Shown here: positions 9,748-17,910 of the stretch, piece after piece
Position numbering within the stretch: position 1 is the first letter of the stretch
How the letters are laid out: every line of letters starts with the position of its first letter
Assembly (NCBI GenBank): GCA_964480455.1
Contig: CAYZQI010000002.1
Coordinates: 1 to 64,000 of the forward strand
Reading direction: 5' to 3'
DNA length: 64,000 nt
Origin: JAABSX01 sp964480455
GTDB lineage: Bacteria > Bacteroidota > Bacteroidia > Cytophagales > Microscillaceae
The notes under the pieces: model-generated
What the model was told of the DNA's origin: nothing
Seen by the model: only the letters and a program-made list of their open reading frames with translations
Databases searched by the model: none
Made by a program: the position numbers and the translations under genes

Positions 9748-9827
9748 AAAATCAATTGCCTCGTTTAAAATGTTAATTTAATGTCGTATTATTGTAAATA
9801 TAACAACTCACATATAAATACTAACTT

Positions 9828-10397
9828 ATGAGTACTAAAACCGAACAGACAGATGAAATCATACAAAATCATACGCTTTGGGCTATGGGAGCTGGTGCTG
9901 TGCCACTACCCGTGCTAGATGTAGCCGCCGTTACGATGGTGCAACTAGACATGCTCAAACAACTCTCGCGTGTGTATGGGGCAGATTACAATGAAAGCTT
10001 TGGTAAAAACTTGATTTCAGCCATTGCAGGCAGTACCTTGGCGCGCATTGGAGCGAGTCTCATCAAGGGCATCCCTGGCATTGGTACTATCTTGGGGAGT
10101 GTTTCTATGGTGATTCTCTCAGGAGCCTCCACTTATGCTATGGGGCGTGTGTTTGTCAATCACTTTGAAGGGGGTGGCTCACTGTTTGACTTTGACATCA
10201 ACCTAGGCAAAAAAGTCTATGAAGAAGAATTTGAAAAAGGGAAAGAATATGCCTCTAACTTGCGCAAAAATGAGGCAAGTACAAGCAAAGCAGAAGTATT
10301 TGAAAAATTAGAAAAACTTTCACAGCTTAAAAAAAGTGGTGCTATTAGTGAAGAAGAATTTAAGAAAAAAAGAGATGAACTGCTAGGCAAACTTTAA
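9828..10397 (+). CDS. DUF697 (YcjF-like) membrane protein with C-terminal SHOCT-like motif
   Basis: A 189-aa protein whose first part (WAMGAGAVPLPVLDVAAVT, then LISAIAGSTLARIG and LIKGIPGIGTILG) matches the DUF697 pattern of paired hydrophobic segments. The last 30 residues (KLEKLSQLKKSGAISEEEF and following) form a SHOCT motif, a short helical C-terminal tail found in many bacterial proteins. Function is unknown; DUF697 domains are often linked to GTPase or membrane-stress proteins. It is monocistronic and followed by a hairpin terminator near 10510. Confidence 0.8.
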   Translation: MSTKTEQTDEIIQNHTLWAMGAGAVPLPVLDVAAVTMVQLDMLKQLSRVYGADYNESFGKNLISAIAGSTLARIGASLIKGIPGIGTILGSVSMVILSGASTYAMGRVFVNHFEGGGSLFDFDINLGKKVYEEEFEKGKEYASNLRKNEASTSKAEVFEKLEKLSQLKKSGAISEEEFKKKRDELLGKL

Positions 10398-10509
10398 GAA
10401 GCGTCTTGTTAAAATTAGCCATTTTGCTAATGAATAAAGTGCTGCTTAGAAAAATAAATAAGACGCTGTTGTGTATTTTAAATTTAGGCTAGAGATTTTT
10501 TTACCAAAG

Positions 10510-10562
10510 ACCCAATAAAGAGATAAGTGCAGAAAAGCTGCCTTTTTTATTGGGTTTCTTGA
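10510..10562 (+). terminator. Hairpin, probable terminator after the DUF697 gene
   Basis: The arms ACCCAATAAA (10510-10519) and TTTATTGGGT (10546-10555) are perfect complements over 10 bases and are followed by TTCTT. The loop is long (26 bases) and may hold a second small hairpin. It is 110 bases after the stop codon. Confidence 0.45.
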
Positions 10563-10612
10563 ATAAACACACAATCTTGCAAAGCATAGAAAGAATCTCT
10601 GGCACACAACTT

Positions 10613-10711
10613 AGTAAAGAGTAAAAATAACTCTTACATTTTTATTGCCTAAGTTATTGATAATGAATGTATTAAAAGCTCAAATTTCACAACTTATAAC
10701 CCACATCTTAC
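10613..10711 (+). repeat. Dispersed repeat family B, copy 1
   Basis: A 99-base stretch from AGTAAAGAGTAAAAATAAC to CACATCTTAC that is nearly identical to 50826-50925 and to the reverse complement of 52543-52642. Differences seen by eye are few (for example CTCTTACA against CTTTTACA, and CTCAAATT against CTCAGATT). It lies in front of the TetR gene. It shows no open frame and no match to families A, C or D. Confidence 0.85.
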
Positions 10712-10810
10712 TTACAGACTACTGCTCAAAAATAATCTACAAAGTGATGATGATTGGATATTATCAGCTTGTAGATAAAGGTCCACAAATACTCATTTAA
10801 GTTACTAAAA

Positions 10811-11431
10811 ATGCCCAAATCTACTTTTATCAAACTACCTAACTTAAAAAAAAAATCTTTTACCGAAACTGCGCTTGCTATTTTCGCACAGCAAGGCTAT
10901 AGCCAAGTATCTATTGATAAGATAGTAAGCATTTTAGGCATTGCCAAAGGGAGTATTTATCAGTATTTTGAGAATAAAAAAGATTTATATTTTTACTTGG
11001 TAGAGTATGCCAATGACCAAAAACAGCAGTTCATTGCCGAACGCCTTGGCAGCACAGCTAGTGATTTCTTTGCTTGGTTAGAGGCAATGCACCACTTGAA
11101 CTTGGCATTCGAGAAGCAATCTCCCTTGATAAGTAATTTTTTGCATAGTATTGCCAAAGAGCGGCATACAAAAGCATTGGGCGATTTGTACTTGGTGATT
11201 TTACAACAAAATACAGCTTTTTTTGAAACACTTATCAAAAAAGAACAAGCGCAAGGTAAGCTACGTGATGACCTCCATGCCCATTTTATTGCTTTTGGGC
11301 TGGCACAATGGACGCACGGGCTGCAAGATTACTTTCAGCTACAAGCGCAACGCCCTGTGTCTATTCTTTCTACAGAGGTGATAAAAAACCTGATAGCCAT
11401 GCTCAAGGAGGGCATTAGTGCTAAAAATTGA
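10811..11431 (+). CDS. TetR/AcrR-family transcriptional regulator
   Basis: A 206-aa repressor-type protein. The N-terminal helix-turn-helix is clear at about residues 15-60, with the sequence ALAIFAQQGYSQVSIDKIV followed by LGIAKGSIYQYFENKKDLY. The C-terminal ligand-binding part is not informative. The gene ends 11 bases inside the convergent rfbC gene. No divergent target operon lies immediately upstream, so the regulated genes are unknown; the ATG at 10811 gives the usual short N-terminal arm. Confidence 0.88.
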   Translation: MPKSTFIKLPNLKKKSFTETALAIFAQQGYSQVSIDKIVSILGIAKGSIYQYFENKKDLYFYLVEYANDQKQQFIAERLGSTASDFFAWLEAMHHLNLAFEKQSPLISNFLHSIAKERHTKALGDLYLVILQQNTAFFETLIKKEQAQGKLRDDLHAHFIAFGLAQWTHGLQDYFQLQAQRPVSILSTEVIKNLIAMLKEGISAKN

Positions 11432-11972
11432 GTGTGGTCTCCGACAAAGTCTTCAATGCAAGGTCTTTCTGAGAAATAACTATTTCATCGTGAGGTATTT
11501 GCCAGTCTATGCCAAGGGCTGGGTCGTTGTAGAGGATGCCTGCTTCTGCGCTTGGAGTATAGTAGTGGTCGCATTTGTAGAGGAGTTCTGCTTCTTCACT
11601 TAGCACTACAAAACCGTGCAAAAAGCCCTTAGGTATAAATAGTTGCTTTTTATTTTCATCTGAAAGTACAATGCTAAAATACTGCTTGTAAGTAGGGGAG
11701 TCTTTGCGTACATCTACTGCTACATCAAGCACTTCTCCTCTGACGGTACGCACCAATTTTGACTGGTCGTGGGGGGGGAGTTGGCAGTGTAAGCCACGCA
11801 TCACACCTTTGATAGAGAGGGAATGATTGTCTTGCACAAAATTTCCTGTAAAACCCGTAGCCTCTACAAAGTTGCGATAGTTGAAACTCTCATAAAAGAA
11901 GCCTCTGTGGTCTCTAAAAACCTTCGGTTCAAAAACCCATAAGCCTTGAAAAGGTGTTTGTTGGTATGGCAT
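11421..11972 (-). CDS. rfbC: dTDP-4-dehydrorhamnose 3,5-epimerase
   Basis: RmlC-type cupin epimerase of the dTDP-L-rhamnose pathway. Family motifs are FEPKVFRDHRGFFYESFN near the N-terminus, the active-site segment GVMRGLHCQ, then FIPKGFLHGFVVLSEEAELLYK and YNDPALGIDW. About 183 aa, the normal length. I place the start at the ATG at 11972; a TTG nine bases further upstream is possible but adds only MQT. It follows rfbA by 13 bases and overlaps the convergent TetR gene by 11 bases at its 3' end. The partners rfbB and rfbD are not in the window. Confidence 0.93.
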   Translation of the reverse strand: MPYQQTPFQGLWVFEPKVFRDHRGFFYESFNYRNFVEATGFTGNFVQDNHSLSIKGVMRGLHCQLPPHDQSKLVRTVRGEVLDVAVDVRKDSPTYKQYFSIVLSDENKKQLFIPKGFLHGFVVLSEEAELLYKCDHYYTPSAEAGILYNDPALGIDWQIPHDEIVISQKDLALKTLSETTLNF

Positions 11973-11985
11973 AGTCTGCAATAAT

Positions 11986-12858
11986 TTATGAGTGAGTAGT
12001 ATTTATAAGATTGAGTAGATACTGTCCGTATCCACTTTTGAGCAGGGGTTGGGCAATACGTTCTAGCTGCGCTACATCAATGTATCCCATCTCAAAAGCT
12101 ACCTCTTCTATGCAGCCTATCTTCAGCCCTTGCCGCTCCTCGATGACCTGCACGTATTGCCCTGCTTGCATCAATGAGGTGAAAGTGCCTGTATCAAGCC
12201 AAGCTGTGCCTCTGTCTAAAATGCCTACATAGAGTCGATTTTGGGCCAAATAGGCTTTGTTTACATCAGTAATCTCATATTCGCCGCGTGCTGAGGGCTG
12301 GAGTGATTTAGCAATCTCAACTACTTGATTATCATAAAAATACAAACCAGGTACTGCATAGTTTGATTTAGGATTTTGAGGTTTTTCTTCAATAGAAACT
12401 GCCTTTAAGCTGGCATCAAATTCTACTACTCCGTAGCGTTCGGGGTCTGAAACGTGGTAAGCAAATACTACACCCCCTGCGGGGTCGTTGTGTTGTTGTA
12501 AAAGTGTATTTAGCCCACTGCCATAAAAAATATTATCTCCTAAAATGAGTGCTACTTTGTCGCTACCAATAAAATCTCTGCCTATTACAAAAGCCTGCGC
12601 CAATCCATTGGGTACTTCTTGGATAGCATAGCTAAAACGGCAGCCTAGCCTTGTGCCATCTCCTAGTAAATACTCAAAAAGCACTTTGTCGCGTGGGGTA
12701 GTAATGATGAGGATTTCTCTAATGCCTGCTTGCATCAATACAGACAAAGGATAGTAAATCATGGGTTTATCATAAACGGGCATAAGCTGTTTGCTGATAG
12801 AAACCGTAAGAGGGTGAAGGCGTGTGCCAGAGCCTCCCGCAAGAATAATTCCTTTCAT
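11986..12858 (-). CDS. rfbA: Glucose-1-phosphate thymidylyltransferase
   Basis: RmlA nucleotidyltransferase making dTDP-glucose from dTTP and glucose 1-phosphate, the first step of dTDP-rhamnose synthesis for surface polysaccharides. The nucleotide-binding motif LAGGSGTRLHPLT is at residues 5-17, followed by DKPMIYYPLS, LILGDNIFYG and the EEKPQNPKSN plus VPGLYFYD segments. At 290 aa it has the usual length. The ATG at 12858 gives the canonical MKGIILAGG start, in preference to a TTG three codons earlier. It is the first gene of a two-gene operon with rfbC. Confidence 0.95.
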   Translation of the reverse strand: MKGIILAGGSGTRLHPLTVSISKQLMPVYDKPMIYYPLSVLMQAGIREILIITTPRDKVLFEYLLGDGTRLGCRFSYAIQEVPNGLAQAFVIGRDFIGSDKVALILGDNIFYGSGLNTLLQQHNDPAGGVVFAYHVSDPERYGVVEFDASLKAVSIEEKPQNPKSNYAVPGLYFYDNQVVEIAKSLQPSARGEYEITDVNKAYLAQNRLYVGILDRGTAWLDTGTFTSLMQAGQYVQVIEERQGLKIGCIEEVAFEMGYIDVAQLERIAQPLLKSGYGQYLLNLINTTHS

Positions 12859-13034
12859 AATTCGCAATAGGTATAATTAGAGTGCTAAAATAGGTGGATT
12901 TTATGACTCAGGCAAGTATTTCGTATATCATCAGTCAAATCAAAGAAATTTTGAAAGTAGATAGTATCTTATGCTCGCACCAGACAGTGCTAAGAGCAGT
13001 TGCAGGACTTCGCACAGTAGGATACTTCCTTACC

Positions 13035-14420
13035 TTACTTAGCCACCCCATACTCGGCAAGCAAATAAATAAGTGTGGTCATGGCTGCTGCTCCGAGCTG
13101 TAGCTCACGTTGATTGACTTGCTCAAAAACATCTATTGCTGTATGATGCACATCAAAATAACGCTGTGAGTCAGGGCTAAGTGAAAGCAGCACTGTCCCT
13201 TGGTTACGCAGGGGGCTGATGTCTGCGCCATTGCCACTGCCTTTGATGGTGATGTCGTAAAGGGCTAAAAGTTGATTCCATTTCAGATAGGGGCTGATGC
13301 CTGCTTTGTCATCAGTAATGCCAATGTATCGAGGGGTGAAACCGCCAGCATCAGACTCGAGGGCGGCGATGTGTTTTTCTTTATTTTCTTCGGCAAGTTC
13401 GGCATACTTACGCCCTCCCCTGAGTCCGTTCTCTTCATTCATAAACATCACTGCCCTAATGGTACGCTTGGGTTGGTAATTGAGTGCCTTCAAGATGCGT
13501 AACACTTCTATAGATTGCACAACACCTGCACCGTCATCATGCGCTCCTTTACCTGTGTCCCATGAGTCCAAATGACCTCCTACCACAATGATTTCATCGG
13601 GAAACTCACTGCCTTTGATTTCGCCCACTACATTGTAAGAAAGTACCTCGCCCAGCATTTTGCAGTGTGTTTCCATATAAAAACGCAGCTCAGGGTCTTG
13701 CTGTAGAGCATTGCTAAGGGCATTGGCACCATTGGTGCTGATGGCAATGGCAGGTATTTGAGGTACATTGAGTTGATAGCCTAGACTGCCTGTATGTGGG
13801 TAATCGTCTTGGCGTGTGGTAAGTGAGCGTACAATGACACCTATCGCGCCTAATTTGGCGGCCTCTGATGCTCCACTGAAGCGATATTTAGCACTTTCGC
13901 CATAAGCGGTAAAGGTGCGAATGTGTGTAGGGTTCATAGGCGTGTTATAAAACACAATTTTGCCTTGCACTTTTTCTTTGCCTAGTGCTGCAAGTGCTTC
14001 AAAGCTATTTACCTCTACTACATCTGCACTTAGCCCTGCTGTACCTGTGCCTATGGAGTTGCCCAAGGCGCACACGGGAAGGTCTTGTGTGCCTATTTTG
14101 GTAGATACCATACGTCCGATTTCTTTTTTACCTCTTACCCAGTAAGGTACCATTACTTCCTGTTTGAAGACGTGGTCTAAGCCAAGTGTGTCCATCACTT
14201 GATAGGTAAACTCAACAGCAGCAGCAGCTTGTGGCGAGCCTGAGAGCCGCCCGCCTATCTGGTTGGTTAAGAAATCAAGCCAATGATAACCTGCTGGATT
14301 TTCTAAGGCGTGGTTATAAATCTGACGAATCAGTACTGAGTCAGATTGATTTTGTGCAAACAGCGTTTGACGGGAAGATAATGTAAGAAGGAATACTAAT
14401 AAGCCAATAGATGTACGCAT
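13035..14420 (-). CDS. Secreted M28-family zinc metallopeptidase (carboxypeptidase Q-like)
   Basis: Predicted exported aminopeptidase or carboxypeptidase of 461 aa. The N-terminus is a signal peptide (MRTSIGLLVFLLTLSSRQTLFAQ). A PA-like insert domain occupies about residues 120-265. The dinuclear zinc site of M28 is complete: GGHLDSWD near residue 283, HDDGAG, NEENG with the catalytic glutamate, ESDAGG, and a late histidine in VHHTAID. The architecture matches human-type carboxypeptidase Q (plasma glutamate carboxypeptidase). The gene is monocistronic between rfbA and the thiolase terminator; the substrate is not deducible. Confidence 0.9.
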   Translation of the reverse strand: MRTSIGLLVFLLTLSSRQTLFAQNQSDSVLIRQIYNHALENPAGYHWLDFLTNQIGGRLSGSPQAAAAVEFTYQVMDTLGLDHVFKQEVMVPYWVRGKKEIGRMVSTKIGTQDLPVCALGNSIGTGTAGLSADVVEVNSFEALAALGKEKVQGKIVFYNTPMNPTHIRTFTAYGESAKYRFSGASEAAKLGAIGVIVRSLTTRQDDYPHTGSLGYQLNVPQIPAIAISTNGANALSNALQQDPELRFYMETHCKMLGEVLSYNVVGEIKGSEFPDEIIVVGGHLDSWDTGKGAHDDGAGVVQSIEVLRILKALNYQPKRTIRAVMFMNEENGLRGGRKYAELAEENKEKHIAALESDAGGFTPRYIGITDDKAGISPYLKWNQLLALYDITIKGSGNGADISPLRNQGTVLLSLSPDSQRYFDVHHTAIDVFEQVNQRELQLGAAAMTTLIYLLAEYGVAK

Positions 14421-14551
14421 CAGGGTAATTTTGAAAATTTGAAAAATTCAAAACTACTTGAAGGATAACAAAGTAGCAATTTTTTTAATTAATTTCTTTT
14501 GCTGTGGTTTCATTGGGCCTAGATGAAGCGGGAAAGCATAAGGGAAGGTAT

Positions 14552-14586
14552 AAAAAAACCACAAGCAGCCAAAAGACGGCTTGTGG
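14552..14586 (-). terminator. Rho-independent terminator of the thiolase gene
   Basis: Arms CCACAAGC (14559-14566) and GCTTGTGG (14579-14586) are perfect complements, and on the leftward transcript the stem is followed by seven uridines (A-tract at 14552-14558). It lies 43 bases after the thiolase stop codon. Confidence 0.8.
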
Positions 14587-14628
14587 GTGTATTTATTGAA
14601 AGTTATGCGCAATTTTTTGTGCTTTGCA

Positions 14629-15807
14629 TTATGCTTTTTCTATGATGATGGCAGAAGCACCGCCACCGCCGTTACAAATAGCTGCCAAGCCCAGAGATTG
14701 GTCTGTTTGATGCAAAGCATTGATAAGAGTAGTAGTGATGCGTGCACCTGAGCAGCCAAGAGGGTGTCCGAGCGATACTGCTCCTCCGTGTATGTTCACA
14801 ATGCTTGGGTCTATGCCTAACTCGGTGTAAAAAGCCATTGTAACGGCAGAGAAAGCTTCATTGACTTCAAATAAACCAATGTCTTCTTGTTTTAAGCCTG
14901 CTAGTTTGAGGGCTTTGGGAGCAGCAAGTGTAGGGGCAGTAGTAAACCAAAAAGGTTCGTGAGCTGCATCTGCAAAGCTGATGATTTTGGCAATTGGTTT
15001 TACTCCTAATGCGTCAGCTTTTTCTTTGCTCATCAGTACAAGGGCAGAAGCACCATCATTAATGGTAGAAGCATTGGCTGCGGTTACAGTACCCGTTTTT
15101 TGGAAAGCTGGGCGGAGGTCGGGTATTTTATCAAATTTTACATTTTTGTACTCTTCGTCTTCGGTCATCAAGATAGGGTCGCCTTTGCGTTGGGGGATTT
15201 CTACGGATACGATTTCGTTTTTGAAAATTCCTGACTCAGTAGCGGCTGCACTTTTTTTGTAGGAGCTGATAGCGAACTCATCTTGCATTTCACGTGTGAG
15301 ATTATATTTTTCGGCAGTGGCATCAGCGCATATACCCATTGCAATATTGTCGTAGGCATCTACCAATCCGTCAGTAGAAAGTCCATCTTTGAGGGTGGTG
15401 TCACCATATTTATAGCCAAAGCGAGATTTCATAAGATAGTGTGGAATATTGCTCATGCTTTCCATGCCACCTGCCACGATTACGTCTTGGTGTCCGAGCA
15501 TAATAGATTGTGCTGCAAACATGACCGCTTTCATGCCAGAGGCACAGACCTTATTGACGGCGGTACAAGGTACGCTATTACTCAATCCAGCATGAATGGC
15601 TGCTTGGCGTGCAGGTGCTTGCCCCAGCCCTGCCGAAACGACATTGCCCATAAAGACTTCTTGGACTTCTTCGGGGGCAACGCCTGCTTTTTCTAGCGCA
15701 CCTTTGATAGCGATAGCACCAAGTTGAGTAGCTGTAAAACTAGATAAGCCGCCCATAAAACTACCTATTGGAGTACGGACAGCGGAGATAACATATACTT
15801 CTTTCAT
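14629..15807 (-). CDS. Acetyl-CoA C-acyltransferase (thiolase)
   Basis: A 392-aa thiolase that condenses or cleaves acyl-CoA with acetyl-CoA. The nucleophilic cysteine is C88 in NKVCASGMKAV; the NEAFSAV motif lies near residue 317, the catalytic histidine in GGAVSLGHPLGCSGAR, and the second cysteine in AICNGGGGASA near the C-terminus. Length and motifs fit the biosynthetic acetyl-CoA acetyltransferase type, though a role in beta-oxidation cannot be excluded. It is monocistronic with a terminator at 14552-14586. Confidence 0.93.
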   Translation of the reverse strand: MKEVYVISAVRTPIGSFMGGLSSFTATQLGAIAIKGALEKAGVAPEEVQEVFMGNVVSAGLGQAPARQAAIHAGLSNSVPCTAVNKVCASGMKAVMFAAQSIMLGHQDVIVAGGMESMSNIPHYLMKSRFGYKYGDTTLKDGLSTDGLVDAYDNIAMGICADATAEKYNLTREMQDEFAISSYKKSAAATESGIFKNEIVSVEIPQRKGDPILMTEDEEYKNVKFDKIPDLRPAFQKTGTVTAANASTINDGASALVLMSKEKADALGVKPIAKIISFADAAHEPFWFTTAPTLAAPKALKLAGLKQEDIGLFEVNEAFSAVTMAFYTELGIDPSIVNIHGGAVSLGHPLGCSGARITTTLINALHQTDQSLGLAAICNGGGGASAIIIEKA

Positions 15808-15901
15808 TATTAGAATATTAGTTAGAATGGAGAGTCATTTTTGAATTACCCTTAAAGTTAGCAACAAGATTACAGAAAAAAAATGACATAACTCATTTTT
15901 G

Positions 15902-16636
15902 CTACCAATTTGGTATTTGAGTGCTGTTTGTATTCTTTGTATTGCTTTTGCGGGGCAGTTGTTGTATGTATTGTATTTCTTGATTTTTGAGTGCATTCAA
16001 GATTGCCTCTGCTTTTTCGCGGTTGAGCTTTATTTCTTCTAATTTTTTTGATTGTAAGCCTTCTTTTTGTGCTATTTGTGCTTCCATTGTTTGTTGATCT
16101 TCAGGAGTAGGTGTAGGGCTACTGCTTGCCTTTTGTGTGTCTGAGGCTTGTGTAGAGGTATTTTCTTTGGTAGGCTGTTTTCTTGAGTTTTTTTGTTGGG
16201 GTAGCTGAATCAAGCCTGCTTTTATTTTTTTGAGAAGTAGCTCGAGGTTGAAGCGTGCGGTATCGTTTTGAGGGTCTTGCATTAGTGCTTGTTGAAAATA
16301 ATCTTTTGCCTCATAGTATTTATGGTCTAGCATGGCCAAGAAGCCCAACTGATTCAATGCTTTTGACCGCAGCATTTGCTCTGCGTTTTTGCTTGCCTGT
16401 AGATAATAAAAAGTGGCCTTTTCGGCATCTTTTAGGCTGAGGTAAGCGTGTGCTAAATTGAGATAAACGCCTGCGTGCTCTATTTTGAGGTCGTTCATGA
16501 GGGTTTCATAATGCCTAATTGTTTTATAAAAATTTTTATTATTATATGCTTGGCTTGCCTCACTTTGGAGTTGATTTACCTCATAGATGTAAGTGATAGG
16601 ATTGATTACCAAAAGAAACAATAAAATATATTTCAC
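15902..16636 (-). CDS. batC: TPR protein of the Bat cluster (BatC-like)
   Basis: A 244-aa protein with a hydrophobic N-terminal segment (signal or anchor), about three TPR units across residues 20-125, and a low-complexity C-terminal half rich in Gln, Lys, Thr and Ser. This layout and the position directly after batB are those of BatC in the Bacteroides aerotolerance operon. The start is a GTG at 16636 within GTGA, overlapping the batB stop by 4 bases, so translation is probably coupled. The name rests on context and architecture rather than on strong sequence motifs. Confidence 0.75.
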   Translation of the reverse strand: MKYILLFLLVINPITYIYEVNQLQSEASQAYNNKNFYKTIRHYETLMNDLKIEHAGVYLNLAHAYLSLKDAEKATFYYLQASKNAEQMLRSKALNQLGFLAMLDHKYYEAKDYFQQALMQDPQNDTARFNLELLLKKIKAGLIQLPQQKNSRKQPTKENTSTQASDTQKASSSPTPTPEDQQTMEAQIAQKEGLQSKKLEEIKLNREKAEAILNALKNQEIQYIQQLPRKSNTKNTNSTQIPNW

Positions 16637-17607
16637 AGATTCAATACTTTTATTTTGAACAATACATCAATAAACATTAGGCCCAATGCCATCCACAAAA
16701 AATAGATATATTTATTGTTGGCTACTTTAATGGCTTTTTGGTCAATTTTCTGTCCTTGTAGCTCCCTTACAGTTTGTATGAGCTGTGGCATTTCATTTTT
16801 ATCTTTTGAGATACAAAAATAACGCCCTTGCGTAGTATTTGCAATGCGCTCTAAGCTGCTAGGGTTCAGCTTAGAGACTACAACCTGACCCTTACTGTTA
16901 TAGATAAACTGATTGCCTTGTGGTATTTTACCTCCTTCTTCTGTGCCAATTCCTACCGTGAAGACAGGGATACCTCGCTCGCTTAGCTGCCTTAGTTTAG
17001 AGAGATAATCTTCTCCAAAGTCTTCACCGTCACTTATCATTACAATCAATCTGGACTTAAAACGTTGGTTGCGTTCCTCTGAATCATCAAACCTATCCAA
17101 TGCCATGTTGAGCGCAGGCAAAAAGCTCGTACCTCCTTTGCCTATGATACCCGCATTGAGTGATTGTAGAAAAAGCAGCAAGGCATTGCGGTCATACGTG
17201 AGTGGGCACTCTAAAAAAGCATCTTCAGCAAAACCAATAATACCCAAGCGGTCGACTTCAAGCCCTTGCACAAGGCTCTTTAACTCGAAACGAGCTTTTT
17301 CAAAGCGCGAAGGAGACACATCACGCGCATTCATGGAGTACGAAAGGTCAAACAATATATAAATATCTTTTCCTACAGTCTGCACATAGCGTTTGCTTGT
17401 TCCAAAAGTAGGCCCTAGCAAAGCAATCATAAGCAAACTGAAATACAAAACACGCAAAGGAAATTTTATAAATACCCAACGCCTGTGGCTTTCTAGCTGC
17501 TGTGCTAACCTCAATACCCTGAATAAATACAGACCATAGCCTACTATAGCAATGCTTATCCAGAGTAATTCATTGTAGCCAAAATAATAAAACCAATCCC
17601 AGTACAT
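16633..17607 (-). CDS. batB: VWA-domain membrane protein (BatB/BatA type)
   Basis: A 324-aa inner-membrane protein with two N-terminal helices (about residues 14-31 and 52-70), a von Willebrand factor A domain facing the periplasm, and a C-terminal helix. The metal-ion-dependent adhesion site is intact: DLSYSMNARD (DxSxS) near residue 86, GKGGTSF supplying the threonine, and SDGEDF supplying the aspartate. It is the first gene of a batB-batC pair. Whether it should be called BatA or BatB cannot be decided without a tree, because only one VWA gene is present here. Confidence 0.85.
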   Translation of the reverse strand: MYWDWFYYFGYNELLWISIAIVGYGLYLFRVLRLAQQLESHRRWVFIKFPLRVLYFSLLMIALLGPTFGTSKRYVQTVGKDIYILFDLSYSMNARDVSPSRFEKARFELKSLVQGLEVDRLGIIGFAEDAFLECPLTYDRNALLLFLQSLNAGIIGKGGTSFLPALNMALDRFDDSEERNQRFKSRLIVMISDGEDFGEDYLSKLRQLSERGIPVFTVGIGTEEGGKIPQGNQFIYNSKGQVVVSKLNPSSLERIANTTQGRYFCISKDKNEMPQLIQTVRELQGQKIDQKAIKVANNKYIYFLWMALGLMFIDVLFKIKVLNL

Positions 17608-17910
17608 TGAGCTAATTATTACTTGTTAATTGAGCCAAATCCTCGACAAAATAGTTGCCTTTCAAAAAAGTAGTATGCTCTTAAGCCTATTTTCTCTTTT
17701 CAAAATTAGTAGTTATTGATGAACTTACCTAACAACTCAGTAAATAACTCCCAATCACTGACAAAAACCACGGACAGCAAAGCGTAGGAGATAAAGAAAA
17801 GCAATTTTGTATTTATCAATGTAGCAGGACCAATGTACCCTTACCTAAGCTCAGAGTGTACTTTATCAAATTTATTCTTTAGGTTTGCAATTTACCATTA
17901 CCAAACAAAC
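17608..17910. promoter_or_regulatory. Intergenic region with -7 element of the ABC fusion gene
   Basis: About 300 bases between divergent genes. TAGGTTTG at 17880-17887 fits the -7 consensus TAnnTTTG; a good -33 element is not evident. The predicted transcript start near 17894 falls before the ATG at 17911 but after the more upstream start at 17833, which supports the shorter protein. Confidence 0.35.
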
